From positions 1-53,595 of the forward strand of contig ONQT01000027.1 of NCBI GenBank assembly GCA_900320045.1: 53,595 nucleotides of DNA, given 5' to 3'. How positions within the stretch are numbered: the first letter of the stretch is position 1; each line of letters opens with the position of its first letter. This document shows, piece by piece, positions 40,859 to 51,408 of the stretch. This DNA comes from an uncultured Prevotellaceae bacterium (GTDB lineage Bacteria; Bacteroidota; Bacteroidia; Bacteroidales; Bacteroidaceae). The notes under the pieces were generated by a model that worked only from the letters and a program-made list of their open reading frames with translations, made no database searches and had not been told where the DNA came from. The position numbers and the translations under genes were made by a program.

Positions 40859-43800
40859 ATGAATAAGAAAACATTGCTTCTTGGCCTGCTACTGGCAGGC
40901 ATGATGTGGACTCCGACAGTCGCCAATGCTGCGCAGTCGAACCACATGGAAAAAGCTATGGCAGGTCCTGACGACCATGAAATCACGGGTACGGTAGAAG
41001 ATGCCGACGGCCCGCTGATTGGTGCTACCGTCAAGGTGGTGGGTGCTGCCAAGGGTACTGTGACCGACATGGACGGTAAGTTTGTCCTGAGGTGTAAGGC
41101 TGGCGAGATGCTGGAAATCAGTTATGTGGGTTATGATCCCGTACAGATGAAGGCTCGCCAGGGAATGAAAGTTGTGATGTCTGAAGACAAGACCCAACTC
41201 AGCGAGGTGGTTGTTACCGCCTTAGGTGTGAAGCGTGAGCGCAAAGCTCTGGGTTACGCACTTTCCGAAGTAAAAGGTGACGAACTGACGAAAGCCAAGG
41301 AAACCAACGTGATGAATTCGTTGGCTGGTAAGGTGGCAGGTCTGGTCGTCCAGAATACCGCTGGTGGTGCTTCTGGTTCCACGCGCGTACTTCTTCGTGG
41401 TAATACAGAGATCACCGGTAACAACCAACCGCTGTATGTAGTGGACGGTGTACCCTTGGATAATACCAACTTTGCCAGTGCCGGTGAGGGTGGTGGTTAC
41501 GACCTTGGTGACGGTATCTCGGCCATCAATCCTGATGATATTGAGAACATGACCGTGCTGAAAGGTCCTGCTGCCTCAGCTCTATATGGTAGCCGTGCCT
41601 CTCATGGTGTGATTCTGATCACCACCAAGAAGGCTGAGAAGGATAAGGTGGGTATAGAATATAATGGTTCGCTGACCATCGATGTTCAGAACTCTCAGTG
41701 GGATGATATCCAGGAGGTTTACGGTATGGGTTACGGTGGCAAATTGCCAGCAACTGCAAACTCTGGTACCAACTCCAGCTGGGGTCCCAAGGCCGACGGC
41801 TTTGTCTACAAATATTTCGATGGCGTAGAGCGTGAGTTCAAGATGCAGCCTGACAATGTTGGAGGCTTCTTCCGTACGGGTGTTACCGCTCAGAATACCG
41901 CTATCCTCTCGGTTAACTCTGGCAAGACGGGTGTCCGTTTCAGCTTCACCGACATGCGTAACAAGGATATCCTGCCCAAGACCCACATGTTCCGTGACAA
42001 CTTCAACTTGCGTGTTAATACAACTGCTGGCAAGTTCGACCTCGACTTTGGTGCCAGCTACACTCATGAGAACGTGACCAACCGTCCTGCTTTGTCTGAC
42101 TCGCAGAGCAATGTTGGTAAGAATCTGATGACATTGGCTGGTACTTACAACCAGGAGTGGCTGTCTACTTATCAGACTGCTGATGGCGAATATGCCAACT
42201 GGAACGGCTACGACCAGTATAACCGCAACCCCTATTGGGATTTATACAAGAATGGTAACAAGTCAAAGAAGGATGTGTTCCGCTTTACGGCTAAGGCTAT
42301 CTATAACATTGACGAGCACCTGAAACTGCAGGGTACCATCGGTACTGACATCAACAACATGACCTTTATGGACTTTGTTGCCAGAACAACTCCGGGTATG
42401 CCTGCCGGACAGCTGACCAACCAGATTTATAAGAATCGCACTATCAATGCCGAACTGTTGGCACTGTATAACAATCAGTGGGGCGACTTCGACTTCAATG
42501 CTACTTTAGGCGGTAATATTTACAAGGTAGACAATCACACTACGATTACCAATGGCCTGAACCAGCAGATGGACGATGTCGTGAACATTATGAACTATCA
42601 GGAGCAGAACGTTCGCGAGAATACTTATAAGAAGCAGATTAACTCTATTTACGGCTCTGCCAGCGTAGGTTACAAGCATACCTACTTCTTGGAGACCACG
42701 CTTCGTGGTGATAAGTCTTCTACGCTGCCTGCCGGAAATAATATTTATGTGTACCCCTCTGTTTCGGCCAGTGTCGTGTTCTCTGAGTTCCTGAAGAACA
42801 AGAATATCATCAACTATGGTAAGATTCGCGCTTCGTTTGCCCAGGTTGGTAGCGACACCGATCCCTATCAGTTGGCTCTGACCTATCAAACTGGTAAGTA
42901 TACATACCCCGGCTACACCATTGGTATGATTAGTAATTCCACCCAGCCCAACAAGGACTTGAAGCCCACTCGTACCAACTCCTTTGAGGTTGGTTTGGAA
43001 ATGAAGTTCTTCCGCAACCGTTTGGGCTTGGATGTTACCTACTACACTCAGGTGTCTAAGGACCAGATTATCCAGTTGGGTAGCACGACCACATCGGGTT
43101 ATGACCATCGTCTGGTTAATGCCGGTGAGATTACTAATAAGGGTATTGAAATCGCCCTCAATGGCCGTATACTTGACTATAAAGGCTTTGCATGGGATGC
43201 CGGTATCAACTTCTCAAAGAACGTCAATAAGGTCAAGTCGCTTGTTGACGGCATGGACTTCCTGCAGATGGCCAATGCTTCGTGGTGTGGCGTAACAGTA
43301 GGTGCTGAGGTAGGCAAGGACTATGGTTCTATTCGTGGTCACGACTTCGCTCGTACTCCTGATGGTCAGGTGATTATTGGTTCGGATGGTATGCCAGTTG
43401 TAGATCAAACTACCAAGTCCATCGGTAATGCTTCATGGGACTGGACAGGTGGTTTCTATTCTACCTTTACTTATAAGAACTTCAGACTCTCTGCAGGCTT
43501 CGACGTCAAGGTGGGTGCAGATATCTATTCTATGTCTATGCGTGAGGCTTATCGTACTGGTAAGGCTGGCGAGACGCTGGAAGGTCGCGATGCTTGGTAT
43601 GCTTCTGAGGAGGCACGTACCGTTGCCGGCAAGAGCATAGAGGACTGGCGTGCTGCTGGTAATGCCCGCGGCTACATTGCTCCTGGTGTAATTGCCAATG
43701 GTGACGGAACTTATCGTCCGAACGATATTCCTGTTGATCCTGAGGTATATTGGAAGCACGTTGCAGATGTACAGAGCCAGTTTGTCTATGACAACTCTTA

Positions 43801-44035
43801 TGTGAAGTGCCGTGAGATTACTTTTGGCTACACCTTCCCCGAGAAACTGTTGACACCGCTGAAGATTGTGAAGTCGCTGAGTCTGAGTTTTGTGGCTCGC
43901 AACCCGTTCATCATCTGGAAGCGCATTCCCAACATCGACCCCGACTCTGGTTACAACACCTCTGGTATGGGTCTGGAGTACGGTTCTCTGCCCTCACGCC
44001 GCAGCTATGGTTTCAATGTTAACGTCAAATTCTAA
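40859..44035 (+). CDS. SusC-like TonB-dependent outer-membrane transporter
   Basis: Outer-membrane beta-barrel of 1058 residues that imports oligosaccharides with TonB energy. The signal peptide (about 1-24) ends ANAAQ. A carboxypeptidase-regulatory-like domain (about 41-115, EITGTVEDADGPLIGATV) precedes a TonB-box-like stretch LSEVVVTALG and the plug (about 125-235, with the NPDDIENMTVLKGPAASALY signature). The barrel ends in Phe (NVNVKF) as expected for BAM-inserted proteins. The SusD gene follows after 14 bases. Substrate is inferred from the locus as beta-gluco-oligosaccharides. Confidence 0.96.
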   Translation: MNKKTLLLGLLLAGMMWTPTVANAAQSNHMEKAMAGPDDHEITGTVEDADGPLIGATVKVVGAAKGTVTDMDGKFVLRCKAGEMLEISYVGYDPVQMKARQGMKVVMSEDKTQLSEVVVTALGVKRERKALGYALSEVKGDELTKAKETNVMNSLAGKVAGLVVQNTAGGASGSTRVLLRGNTEITGNNQPLYVVDGVPLDNTNFASAGEGGGYDLGDGISAINPDDIENMTVLKGPAASALYGSRASHGVILITTKKAEKDKVGIEYNGSLTIDVQNSQWDDIQEVYGMGYGGKLPATANSGTNSSWGPKADGFVYKYFDGVEREFKMQPDNVGGFFRTGVTAQNTAILSVNSGKTGVRFSFTDMRNKDILPKTHMFRDNFNLRVNTTAGKFDLDFGASYTHENVTNRPALSDSQSNVGKNLMTLAGTYNQEWLSTYQTADGEYANWNGYDQYNRNPYWDLYKNGNKSKKDVFRFTAKAIYNIDEHLKLQGTIGTDINNMTFMDFVARTTPGMPAGQLTNQIYKNRTINAELLALYNNQWGDFDFNATLGGNIYKVDNHTTITNGLNQQMDDVVNIMNYQEQNVRENTYKKQINSIYGSASVGYKHTYFLETTLRGDKSSTLPAGNNIYVYPSVSASVVFSEFLKNKNIINYGKIRASFAQVGSDTDPYQLALTYQTGKYTYPGYTIGMISNSTQPNKDLKPTRTNSFEVGLEMKFFRNRLGLDVTYYTQVSKDQIIQLGSTTTSGYDHRLVNAGEITNKGIEIALNGRILDYKGFAWDAGINFSKNVNKVKSLVDGMDFLQMANASWCGVTVGAEVGKDYGSIRGHDFARTPDGQVIIGSDGMPVVDQTTKSIGNASWDWTGGFYSTFTYKNFRLSAGFDVKVGADIYSMSMREAYRTGKAGETLEGRDAWYASEEARTVAGKSIEDWRAAGNARGYIAPGVIANGDGTYRPNDIPVDPEVYWKHVADVQSQFVYDNSYVKCREITFGYTFPEKLLTPLKIVKSLSLSFVARNPFIIWKRIPNIDPDSGYNTSGMGLEYGSLPSRRSYGFNVNVKF

Positions 44036-44049
44036 TAGCAATTCTCATC

Positions 44050-45816
44050 ATGAAAAAGATATTTTTATTGCTCTGTGTCGCAGCATTGGCCTTTAGCGCT
44101 TGCAGCGACGACTATATGGAGAAAGTCAATACTGACGATTCCAAAGTATCGAAGCTGGATCCCAACGGCCAGCTGACCACTGCCCTGTTGCAGACCTATG
44201 GTGACATCAGCCTGATGGATACCTACCGTAACTATATTACAGGTTTTACCCAGCATCTGGCTGGCGGATGGAACGTTTCACGCTATGCTGGTTCGGTGTA
44301 CTATGAAAATGATTTTACCCGCCGTATCTGGGACCGCTACTATGTGCTGGCTATCAAGAACCTGGCTGACGCTATCCACAATTCTGCCGACAAACCCAAT
44401 CTGAATGCCGCCCTGCGCATCCATCGCGTGTACCTCTCTGCCATTCTTGCCGATATCTATGGCGACGTGCCTTGCATGGAGGCTGGTCTGGGCTTTATCT
44501 CCGGTATCAATCAGCCTAAGTACGATACGGTAGAGGAGATCTACAACTTCTTCTTCACCGAGCTGGAGGCTTGCGAGAAACAGTTAGGTACGGGAACAGA
44601 TCGTATTAAGGGTGATGTAACTAGTTTGAACGGTGAGGTTGCCAAGTGGAAGAAATATGCCAACTCACTGCGTATGCGCTACGCCATGCGCATTTCCGGA
44701 ATTGCTGAAACTAAGGCGCGCGCTGAGTTCGAGAAGGCCGTGAAAGCTGCCGGAGGCTATATAACCTCGTCGGACGACGATGCCTATGTCAAGTATTCGG
44801 ATTCTCCTTATACGTTCTATGATGGTGCCAACGAGTACGACTTCCGTACCAATGCACTGAGTGAGATTCTCTATGGTCAGGACTCGCAGTCTCCTACGAT
44901 GGTGTGCTCGAAACTGTTCTATCAGTTGAAAAATACCAACGATCCCCGTCTGCACCGCATCTGCCGCTACTATTATAACATCAAGCGTAGCCTGATTAAG
45001 CCGGACAAGGAGCAGAACATTGACCTGACAGACGATGTACTGGCATACTTTGCCTCTGTCAATCGTGACGAGATGCCCTGCAATCCGGGTGCTGCATGGT
45101 ACGACAACTGGGTGGACGTCATCAAGGCCGAGGATATTCCGACGTTGGCCAAGTGGGCTGCCATCGACCCTAGTGTCTATGACGATGCCGACTATCGTGC
45201 CCGCGCCACGCGTCCGTGTCTGAATATCGACTTTGAGATGCCTACCAATCCTGGTATCCTCATGACCTACGCCGAGGTTGAGTTCCTGCTGGCCGAGGCC
45301 AGGGCGAACAACTGGGATGTCGGCGGTACTCCTGAAAGCCACTACGAGGCCGGTGTACGTGCCTCCATGCAGATGCTGAACAAGTACTACCTGACCTCCA
45401 ACAAGATTACTGACGATGAAATCAACGCCTTCATCACGGCTAATCCTCTGGGGGACAAGGCCGTTGAGGTCATCAATACGCAGGCCTGGATCCTGCACCT
45501 GACGAATCCCTCGGAGGCCTGGGCTAACATGCGTCGTTCTGACTATCCTGCCATTCTGGACAGAACACGTTTGAAGAAGTTCCCCTCCGACGGCTTTAAC
45601 AGCAATGATCCAGACGGAAACTGGGCTATGCCAACCCGCCTGTATTATCCTGAGAGTGAGCGTGAAAACAATCCTGTTAACCTGAAGGCTGCCGTTGACC
45701 GCATGGACGGTGTCGATAACTGGCACAAGCGCCTGTGGTGGGATACGAAGGATATTAACCTTCAGGCGACTTATTCACAGCCTTACAATTCCGACAACTT
45801 TGGCTATCAGAATTAA
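44050..45816 (+). CDS. SusD-like surface glycan-binding lipoprotein
   Basis: Outer-membrane lipoprotein of 588 residues that caps the SusC barrel. The signal ends FSAC (Cys about residue 19) followed by SDDYMEKVN. The helical TPR-type fold of SusD/RagB is evident (for example YYVLAIKNLADAIHNS, and AEVEFLLAEARANNWDVGG near residue 410-428). It is the direct partner of the upstream SusC. Confidence 0.94.
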   Translation: MKKIFLLLCVAALAFSACSDDYMEKVNTDDSKVSKLDPNGQLTTALLQTYGDISLMDTYRNYITGFTQHLAGGWNVSRYAGSVYYENDFTRRIWDRYYVLAIKNLADAIHNSADKPNLNAALRIHRVYLSAILADIYGDVPCMEAGLGFISGINQPKYDTVEEIYNFFFTELEACEKQLGTGTDRIKGDVTSLNGEVAKWKKYANSLRMRYAMRISGIAETKARAEFEKAVKAAGGYITSSDDDAYVKYSDSPYTFYDGANEYDFRTNALSEILYGQDSQSPTMVCSKLFYQLKNTNDPRLHRICRYYYNIKRSLIKPDKEQNIDLTDDVLAYFASVNRDEMPCNPGAAWYDNWVDVIKAEDIPTLAKWAAIDPSVYDDADYRARATRPCLNIDFEMPTNPGILMTYAEVEFLLAEARANNWDVGGTPESHYEAGVRASMQMLNKYYLTSNKITDDEINAFITANPLGDKAVEVINTQAWILHLTNPSEAWANMRRSDYPAILDRTRLKKFPSDGFNSNDPDGNWAMPTRLYYPESERENNPVNLKAAVDRMDGVDNWHKRLWWDTKDINLQATYSQPYNSDNFGYQN

Positions 45817-45850
45817 GGTGTAATAACGAATTAATGCATAAGGAAACATT

Positions 45851-47173
45851 ATGAACAACAATATGAAACAATATCAGCATATGGGCTGGAAGACACTGAC
45901 CCTGTTTTTTGCCTTGTGCCTTGCAATCGCAGGCACAACCAGCCTGTCATCTTGCTCTTCCCAGGACGATCCCTACTACACCGTTTCGGAAGATGATACA
46001 CCTCGCATTCTGAATACCGATTTGGTAGATCAGAACCTGAATCGCGTGACGCCTCTGAATATCGAGATTAAGGTTACACCCCGTAATTATACTAAGGTAA
46101 CGTGGCTGCTGAACGGCACGCAGATTCACGAAGGTTTCACCATCAACCAGCTCGTTCCCGTGGGCAACCACGAACTGAAGATTGTGGCTACCACCGTAAA
46201 AGGACTGACGACCTCTCGTTCGATTAAAGTCAACGTGACACCTATGGCCGATGATCCTTCGATAGCTACCGATGCCAAGACGCGCTGGCTGACCATTGGC
46301 AAGACCAAGACCGTCAGCTGCGAGCATGTGACCAGTATCTCTAAGCTGCTGATTGGCGACGTCGAGGCTACTAACGTCTCTTATGCGGACAATAAGATTA
46401 CCTTCGATGTTCCCTCTATGGCAGAGGGCGAATATCTGGTGACGCTCGTCGACGCACAGGGTACGAAGTGGGGCTGCGGCTTGTTCACCGTCAGTACGGA
46501 GGATTATCCGGATCCGGGCATCAAGGAGACCACCATCTGGGAAGGTGATGTCACCATCAACTGGGGTGACAGTAAGGTATTCATTCCTGCTGCTGAAATG
46601 GCTGACGTGCCCGTAGGTGCTACCGTACGTCTGGTTTACGAGATGGTGGATGCTGAATACCATTGCATGCGTGTCACGAACGAGGATTGGTCGGCAGACA
46701 TCGTTGCTCAGTTCGACCTTACCGAGAGTGGTGCCTATGAGTTCGAGTTTACCGCTGACAGCAAGGCTATTGCCGATGCCAAGGGTATGCTTGTGACGGG
46801 CTTCGGATATAAGCTGACACAGGTCGTTATCGTCGAGGGTGTCGCTCCTGCAGAGAATACGCTGTGGGAAGGCAGTAAGGACATCAACTGGGGCGATAGC
46901 AATGTCTTCATTCCTGCTGCCGACATGGCTGCTGTTGCTGCCGGCTCAAAGATTCACGTGTACTATGAGATGATTGATGCCGAGTACCACTGCATGCGTA
47001 TCACGAACGAGGATTGGTCGTCGGACATTGTGGCTCAGTTTGACATTACTGCTGATACCGCTATCCCTTACGAATTCGATTATACTGCCGACAGCAAGGC
47101 TATCGGTGACGCCAAGGGTATGCTCGTTACTGGCTTCGGCTATAAGATTACGAAGGTGACATATAGCGAGTAG
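45851..47173 (+). CDS. SusE/F-position surface glycan-binding lipoprotein with duplicated module
   Basis: Predicted lipoprotein of 440 residues, with lipidated Cys at about residue 36 in LSSC. After two Ig-like domains (about 50-135 and 138-220) come two nearly identical modules of about 105 residues (about 227-330 and 335-440). Each starts with WEG-x-x-x-INWGDS and contains [20 protein letters not shown] and [10 protein letters not shown]. The protein ends with the second module and has no sorting tail. Aromatic residues in each copy (W in INWGDS and NEDWS) may form a glycan platform. Position after SusD supports a surface glycan-binding role. Confidence 0.88.
   Translation: MNNNMKQYQHMGWKTLTLFFALCLAIAGTTSLSSCSSQDDPYYTVSEDDTPRILNTDLVDQNLNRVTPLNIEIKVTPRNYTKVTWLLNGTQIHEGFTINQLVPVGNHELKIVATTVKGLTTSRSIKVNVTPMADDPSIATDAKTRWLTIGKTKTVSCEHVTSISKLLIGDVEATNVSYADNKITFDVPSMAEGEYLVTLVDAQGTKWGCGLFTVSTEDYPDPGIKETTIWEGDVTINWGDSKVFIPAAEMADVPVGATVRLVYEMVDAEYHCMRVTNEDWSADIVAQFDLTESGAYEFEFTADSKAIADAKGMLVTGFGYKLTQVVIVEGVAPAENTLWEGSKDINWGDSNVFIPAADMAAVAAGSKIHVYYEMIDAEYHCMRITNEDWSSDIVAQFDITADTAIPYEFDYTADSKAIGDAKGMLVTGFGYKITKVTYSE
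46527..47170 (+). repeat. Intragenic tandem duplication of a binding module
   Basis: Two adjacent segments of about 320 bases (about 46527-46840 and 46852-47170) encode the duplicated module of the SusE-like protein. Similarity is also obvious at DNA level, for example around GAGGATTGGTC and AGCAAGGCTAT. Confidence 0.85.
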
Positions 47174-47190
47174 GATGTGTTTTTAGGATA

Positions 47191-49461
47191 ATGAGAACTT
47201 TATTATCAACTATCATGACGGTGGTCTTTGCATCTTTCGTGGGTGCAAAGACCACTTTTACTCCTCAGGATGTGGAGCGGCTGCTGCAGCGCATGACCCT
47301 GGAGGAGAAGATAGGCCAGATGCTGCAGCTGAACATCGATACGTTGGGCGAGGGCGTCGGTGATGACTTCCGGCTGGACGAGAAGAGGCTCTACGAGGCC
47401 ATTGCCGTCTACAAGGTGGGCTCTATCCTGAACACTCCGGGACCGGTGGCAATGTCAACGAAGCATTGGCAGGAGATCGTCAGCCGTATTCAGGAAGTGT
47501 CGATGAAGGAGATTGGCATCCCCTGTCTCTATGGTCTGGATATGAATCACGGTGCATCCTATACACAGGGGGCTACGTTCTTTCCTCAGAACATCAATAT
47601 GGGAGCGACGTTCAACCCTGCACTGACCGAGGAGGCCGGACGAATCACGGGCTATGAGACGCGTGCTTCCGACTGCCCCTGGACGTTCTGTCCTACTGTC
47701 GACCTGAGCCGCGATCCCCGCTGGCCGCGTGTCTGGGAGAACTTCGGTGAGGACGCATTGGTGAATGCTGTCATGGGTAGTGCTGCCGTCCGTGGATTCC
47801 AGGGCAACGACCGCAATCACGTAGATGCCTTCCATATCGCTGCCTGCGGCAAGCACTATCTGGGTTATGGTTCGCCGCGAACAGGTAAGGACCGCACGCC
47901 GGTCTATATGCCCGAAAGTGAAGTGCGCGAGAAGTGCTTCGCTCCCTTCAAGGCGATGGTCGAGGCCGGTCTTTTGTCTGTCATGGTCAACTCCGGCTCT
48001 ATCAACGGACAACCCGTTCATGCCAGCCACAAGTATCTGACTGAATGGCTCAAGGAAGGACTGAACTGGGACGGCATGATTGTCACCGACTGGGCAGACA
48101 TCAATAACCTCTATCTGCGTGAACATGTGGCTCGTGACAAGAAGGACGCCATTCGCATCGCCATCAATGCCGGTATTGATATGTCTATGGAACCCTACGA
48201 CCTGCAGTTCTGCACCCTGCTCAAGGAGTTGGTGCTGGAGGGCAAGGTCAGTCAGAGTCGTATTGACGATGCCGTGCGCCGCATCCTGACGCTGAAGTTC
48301 CGCTTGGGACTCTTCGACCAGCCCAACACCGGCAAGGGCAAGGCCTATGCCGACTTCGGTTCGGAGAAGTTTGCCAAGGTGGCTCTGCAGGCCGCCGAGG
48401 AGAGCATGATTCTCCTCAAGAACGAGAACAATATCCTGCCGCTTTCGTCGGGGGTGAGGTTATTGGTTACCGGTCCCAATGCCAATCAGATGCGCTGTCT
48501 GAACGGCGGCTGGAGCTATACGTGGCAGGGTAACAAGACTGACCGCTACGCCCAGCAGTACAACACCATCTACGAGGCTTTATCCAATCGCTTCGGCAGC
48601 AGCAACGTCATGCTGGAGCAGGGCGTGACCTACGTGCCCGAAGGTGCTTATGATGAAGAGGATGCCTCACGCATTGAACAGGCTGTTCGTGCTGCACAGG
48701 ACGTTGACGTTATCATTGCCTGCGTCGGTGAGAACTCGTATACTGAGACGGTGGGCAACCTCTCCGATCTTGCGCTATCCGACAACCAACGCCGCTTGGT
48801 GAAGGCGCTGGCAAAGACGGGCAAACCCATCATCCTCGTGCTCAACGAGGGTCGTCCGCGACTTGTCAACGACCTGGAGCCTCTCTGCAAGGCTGTCGTC
48901 AATATCCTGTTACCAGGCAACTATGGCGCCGATGCCTTGGTACGCCTGCTGGCTGGCGACGCTAACTTCTCGGGCCGTATGCCCTATACCTATCCGCGCA
49001 ACTCGGCCGAGCTGACCACCTACGACTATCGTGTCAGCGAGCATTGCGACCGCATGGCGGGAGCCTACGATTACGACGCCACCGTCAACGTGCAGTGGCC
49101 CTTTGGCTTCGGCCTGAGCTATACGACGTTTGCCTATAACAACCTGCGTGTCGACAAGCAGCGCTTTACCAAGGACGATGTACTGACCGTTAGTGTCGAT
49201 GTGACCAATACTGGCCATCGGGTAGGCAAGGAGAGTGTGCTGCTCTATAGTAGCGACCTCGTGGCTTCGCTGACTCCCGAGAACCGTCGGCTGCGCGCCT
49301 TCGAGAAGATTTCGCTGCAGCCTCAGGAGACGCGTACCGTCACCTTCCGTCTGCCTGCCCAGGATCTCTCCTTCGTCGGCCCCGACGGACAGTGGCTTCT
49401 GGAAGAGGGCGACTTCCGCCTCACCATAGGTTCCGAAAGCATGCTCGTTACCTGTGAGTAG
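47191..49461 (+). CDS. Secreted GH3 beta-glucosidase
   Basis: Exported GH3 enzyme of 756 residues. The signal peptide is about residues 1-19 (ending VGAK). Domain 1 has [41 protein letters not shown] and the nucleophile D300 in [11 protein letters not shown]. The alpha/beta sandwich (about 390-600) contains CVGENSYTE, where the acid/base would lie. The fibronectin III-like domain follows ([16 protein letters not shown] onward). It closes the susC operon, 17 bases after the SusE-like gene, and differs clearly from the GH3 at 24938. It probably releases glucose from beta-gluco-oligosaccharides in the periplasm or at the surface. The convergent ROK gene ends 6 bases away. Confidence 0.93.
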   Translation: MRTLLSTIMTVVFASFVGAKTTFTPQDVERLLQRMTLEEKIGQMLQLNIDTLGEGVGDDFRLDEKRLYEAIAVYKVGSILNTPGPVAMSTKHWQEIVSRIQEVSMKEIGIPCLYGLDMNHGASYTQGATFFPQNINMGATFNPALTEEAGRITGYETRASDCPWTFCPTVDLSRDPRWPRVWENFGEDALVNAVMGSAAVRGFQGNDRNHVDAFHIAACGKHYLGYGSPRTGKDRTPVYMPESEVREKCFAPFKAMVEAGLLSVMVNSGSINGQPVHASHKYLTEWLKEGLNWDGMIVTDWADINNLYLREHVARDKKDAIRIAINAGIDMSMEPYDLQFCTLLKELVLEGKVSQSRIDDAVRRILTLKFRLGLFDQPNTGKGKAYADFGSEKFAKVALQAAEESMILLKNENNILPLSSGVRLLVTGPNANQMRCLNGGWSYTWQGNKTDRYAQQYNTIYEALSNRFGSSNVMLEQGVTYVPEGAYDEEDASRIEQAVRAAQDVDVIIACVGENSYTETVGNLSDLALSDNQRRLVKALAKTGKPIILVLNEGRPRLVNDLEPLCKAVVNILLPGNYGADALVRLLAGDANFSGRMPYTYPRNSAELTTYDYRVSEHCDRMAGAYDYDATVNVQWPFGFGLSYTTFAYNNLRVDKQRFTKDDVLTVSVDVTNTGHRVGKESVLLYSSDLVASLTPENRRLRAFEKISLQPQETRTVTFRLPAQDLSFVGPDGQWLLEEGDFRLTIGSESMLVTCE

Positions 49462-49467
49462 TCTTGA

Positions 49468-50448
49468 CTATTTGAACAGCGAGTACTCGGGCACTTCCCA
49501 TGCTAAGGCACTGGCGCCCAGGACACCGCATTCGTGGTCGTTCAGCTGCGATACCAGCAGCTTTACCTGACCACGCATGTTGTGGAAGACGTGCTGCTCG
49601 AAGGACTCACGGAAGGGGTCCATCAGCCAATGGCCGGCCTTGGTGACGCCTCCCGTCATGATAATGGCCTCGGGGTTGACGATGGAGGCGTAGTTGGCCA
49701 TGCCGACCCCCAACAGATAGCCTGTGCGGCGATAGACCTCAATGGCCAGTTTGTCTCCTTGTTCGCAACACTCGTGAATCTTCTGCGGGTCCAGTTCGCC
49801 GGCCTGGCGCATGAGTGACGGCTCGTCATTTTCAGCCATCACCTCATGGGCGGTCTTCACAACGCCGTGCGCCCCGACATAGGCCTCCAGACACCCCTTC
49901 TCTCCGCAGCTGCACTGCCGTCCGTTGTCTATCAGACAGGTATGGCCTATCTCGCCGCTGTAGCCGCTCTTGCCCAAGTGCTCATGACCCTCGGAGAAGA
50001 AGCAGCTGCCCAGTCCGATGCCCAGGTGAGCCACGATGAAGTTGCGCATGCCGTGTGCCGAACCGTACATCTTCTCGCCCAGGGCCGTCGTGTGGCAGTC
50101 GTTACCAACGGCAACAGCTTGTCCGATGCGGTCACGCAGGATGGCAGCCAGCGGCACGACGCCTTTCCACGGCAGGTTAGGGGAGTTCTCGATACAGCCC
50201 GTGACAAAGCTGGCACTGGGACAGCTGATGCCTACGGAACGAATGGTTTCGTAGCCGCCGTTCTCCTCGGCCAGCATGATGATGCTCTCGGCCAGTTTCA
50301 CTACGAACTGGTTGGCATCGGGGTACTCTTGTGTGGGAAACTGTTTCATGGCTATGATGTTGCCACGAACGTCCACGATGGCATACGACGTGATGGCGTT
50401 ACTGATGTCAACGCCTACGACGCGTGTTTTAATAATAGGTTCTTCCAT
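49468..50448 (-). CDS. ROK-family protein, possible glucokinase
   Basis: Cytoplasmic 326-residue member of the ROK family (sugar kinases and repressors). The zinc motif CSCGEKGCLEAY (about residues 178-189), GEIGHTCL (about 165-172) and catalytic-Asp segment GNDCHTTALGE (about 122-132) are present. There is no N-terminal HTH domain, so it is of kinase rather than repressor type. However the N-terminal phosphate loop reads GVDISNAITSY where DIGGT-like sequence is expected, and the second glycine-rich loop is LGIGLGSCF. Glucose phosphorylation would fit the locus, but the altered loop leaves activity uncertain. It follows the TlpA-like gene in a leftward run. Confidence 0.82.
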   Translation of the reverse strand: MEEPIIKTRVVGVDISNAITSYAIVDVRGNIIAMKQFPTQEYPDANQFVVKLAESIIMLAEENGGYETIRSVGISCPSASFVTGCIENSPNLPWKGVVPLAAILRDRIGQAVAVGNDCHTTALGEKMYGSAHGMRNFIVAHLGIGLGSCFFSEGHEHLGKSGYSGEIGHTCLIDNGRQCSCGEKGCLEAYVGAHGVVKTAHEVMAENDEPSLMRQAGELDPQKIHECCEQGDKLAIEVYRRTGYLLGVGMANYASIVNPEAIIMTGGVTKAGHWLMDPFRESFEQHVFHNMRGQVKLLVSQLNDHECGVLGASALAWEVPEYSLFK

Positions 50449-50469
50449 AGTTATTGGTAATGAATATCG

Positions 50470-51306
50470 TTAGTCGCCATAGATGGTCTTCAGCTTCTCG
50501 CCGAGGGCTTTGCCGCGAAGGTCGAGGGCTACGATGTTGCCCTGTGGGTCGACGAGCACGCTGGCAGGGATGCTGTTGATGCCATAGATTTCAGCGGCTG
50601 CGCACTTCCATCCCTTCAGGTCGCTCATCTGCGGCCAGCGCATACCCAGCTGCTGTACGGCATTGACCCACGGCTCCTGCTTCTGGTCGAACGAGACACC
50701 CACCACCTCGAAGCCCTTCGAGTGGTACTTCTCGTAGTTGGCAATGACGTTGGGCATCTCCTGACGGCAGGGACCGCACCACGAAGCCCAGAAGTCTACG
50801 AGCACGTACTTGCCCTTGCCGACCCACTGGCTGAGTTTCACCTCCTGACCAGACATGTCGTTCATCACGAGGTCGTGGAACTTCGTGCCGGGCTTGCGCT
50901 TGTTGTAGGTGGCCAACTTTTCCTTGGCCTTGGCGAGTTCGGGATTGTGGTAGTATGCTGCTTTGGGGTTCAGGGCTTCCACCAGTGCGTCGTAGTCCAG
51001 TACCGGCAGGGCTTCAATGATGTACTTGACGGGAATGTCGTTGTTCTGGTTCTCGCGGATGATGCGCTTCGTCAGTTGAATCTGCTGATCGCTCAGGGCG
51101 TCCAGGGCTTCCATCAGTTCTACAATCTTGGCCTTGGTCTCGGGCTTCTCGTTCTTGGGGTCCTTCTTCATCAAGTCACGATACTGCTGGATGATAGCTT
51201 CTCCCTGTGCGTCCAGGGCATCCATCTCGGCCTTGTAGACATCTTCCTGTGCCATCATGTTCAGCGCACAGACGGCAAATGCCATGAATGTTAAGAATCT
51301 TTTCAT
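50470..51306 (-). CDS. TlpA-like periplasmic thioredoxin with N-terminal extension
   Basis: Exported thiol-disulfide protein of 278 residues. The signal peptide (about 1-19) ends MMAQ. A helical, charged N-terminal region (about 20-130; many Lys, Glu and Leu) precedes a TlpA/ResA-type thioredoxin domain (about 133-278). The redox motif is WASWCGPC, with C177 and C180, and the cis-Pro lies in SIPASVLVDP. Such proteins often keep exported cysteines reduced. It stands between a secreted protease gene and the ROK gene, and spacing (21 bases to ROK) suggests one transcript. Confidence 0.92.
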   Translation of the reverse strand: MKRFLTFMAFAVCALNMMAQEDVYKAEMDALDAQGEAIIQQYRDLMKKDPKNEKPETKAKIVELMEALDALSDQQIQLTKRIIRENQNNDIPVKYIIEALPVLDYDALVEALNPKAAYYHNPELAKAKEKLATYNKRKPGTKFHDLVMNDMSGQEVKLSQWVGKGKYVLVDFWASWCGPCRQEMPNVIANYEKYHSKGFEVVGVSFDQKQEPWVNAVQQLGMRWPQMSDLKGWKCAAAEIYGINSIPASVLVDPQGNIVALDLRGKALGEKLKTIYGD

Positions 51307-51315
51307 ATACCTTTC

Positions 51316-51408
51316 TTACTTATTCAGATACTTCTTTCCCTTATAAATCACGAGGCCCTTCTGAGCCTTGTCCACCTGCTGGCCCATCATGTTATAGACG
51401 GGAGCGTC
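51316..51408 (-). pseudogene. Out-of-frame sorting tail of the S8 protease
   Basis: In the +1 frame after the protease's in-frame stop, the sequence encodes DAPVYNMMGQQVDK, then GLVIYKGKKYLNK and a stop, matching the intact tails at 4349 and 53440. It has no start codon of its own. The junction carries two GACGCTC copies 13 bp apart (51402-51408 and 51415-51421). Confidence 0.85.
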
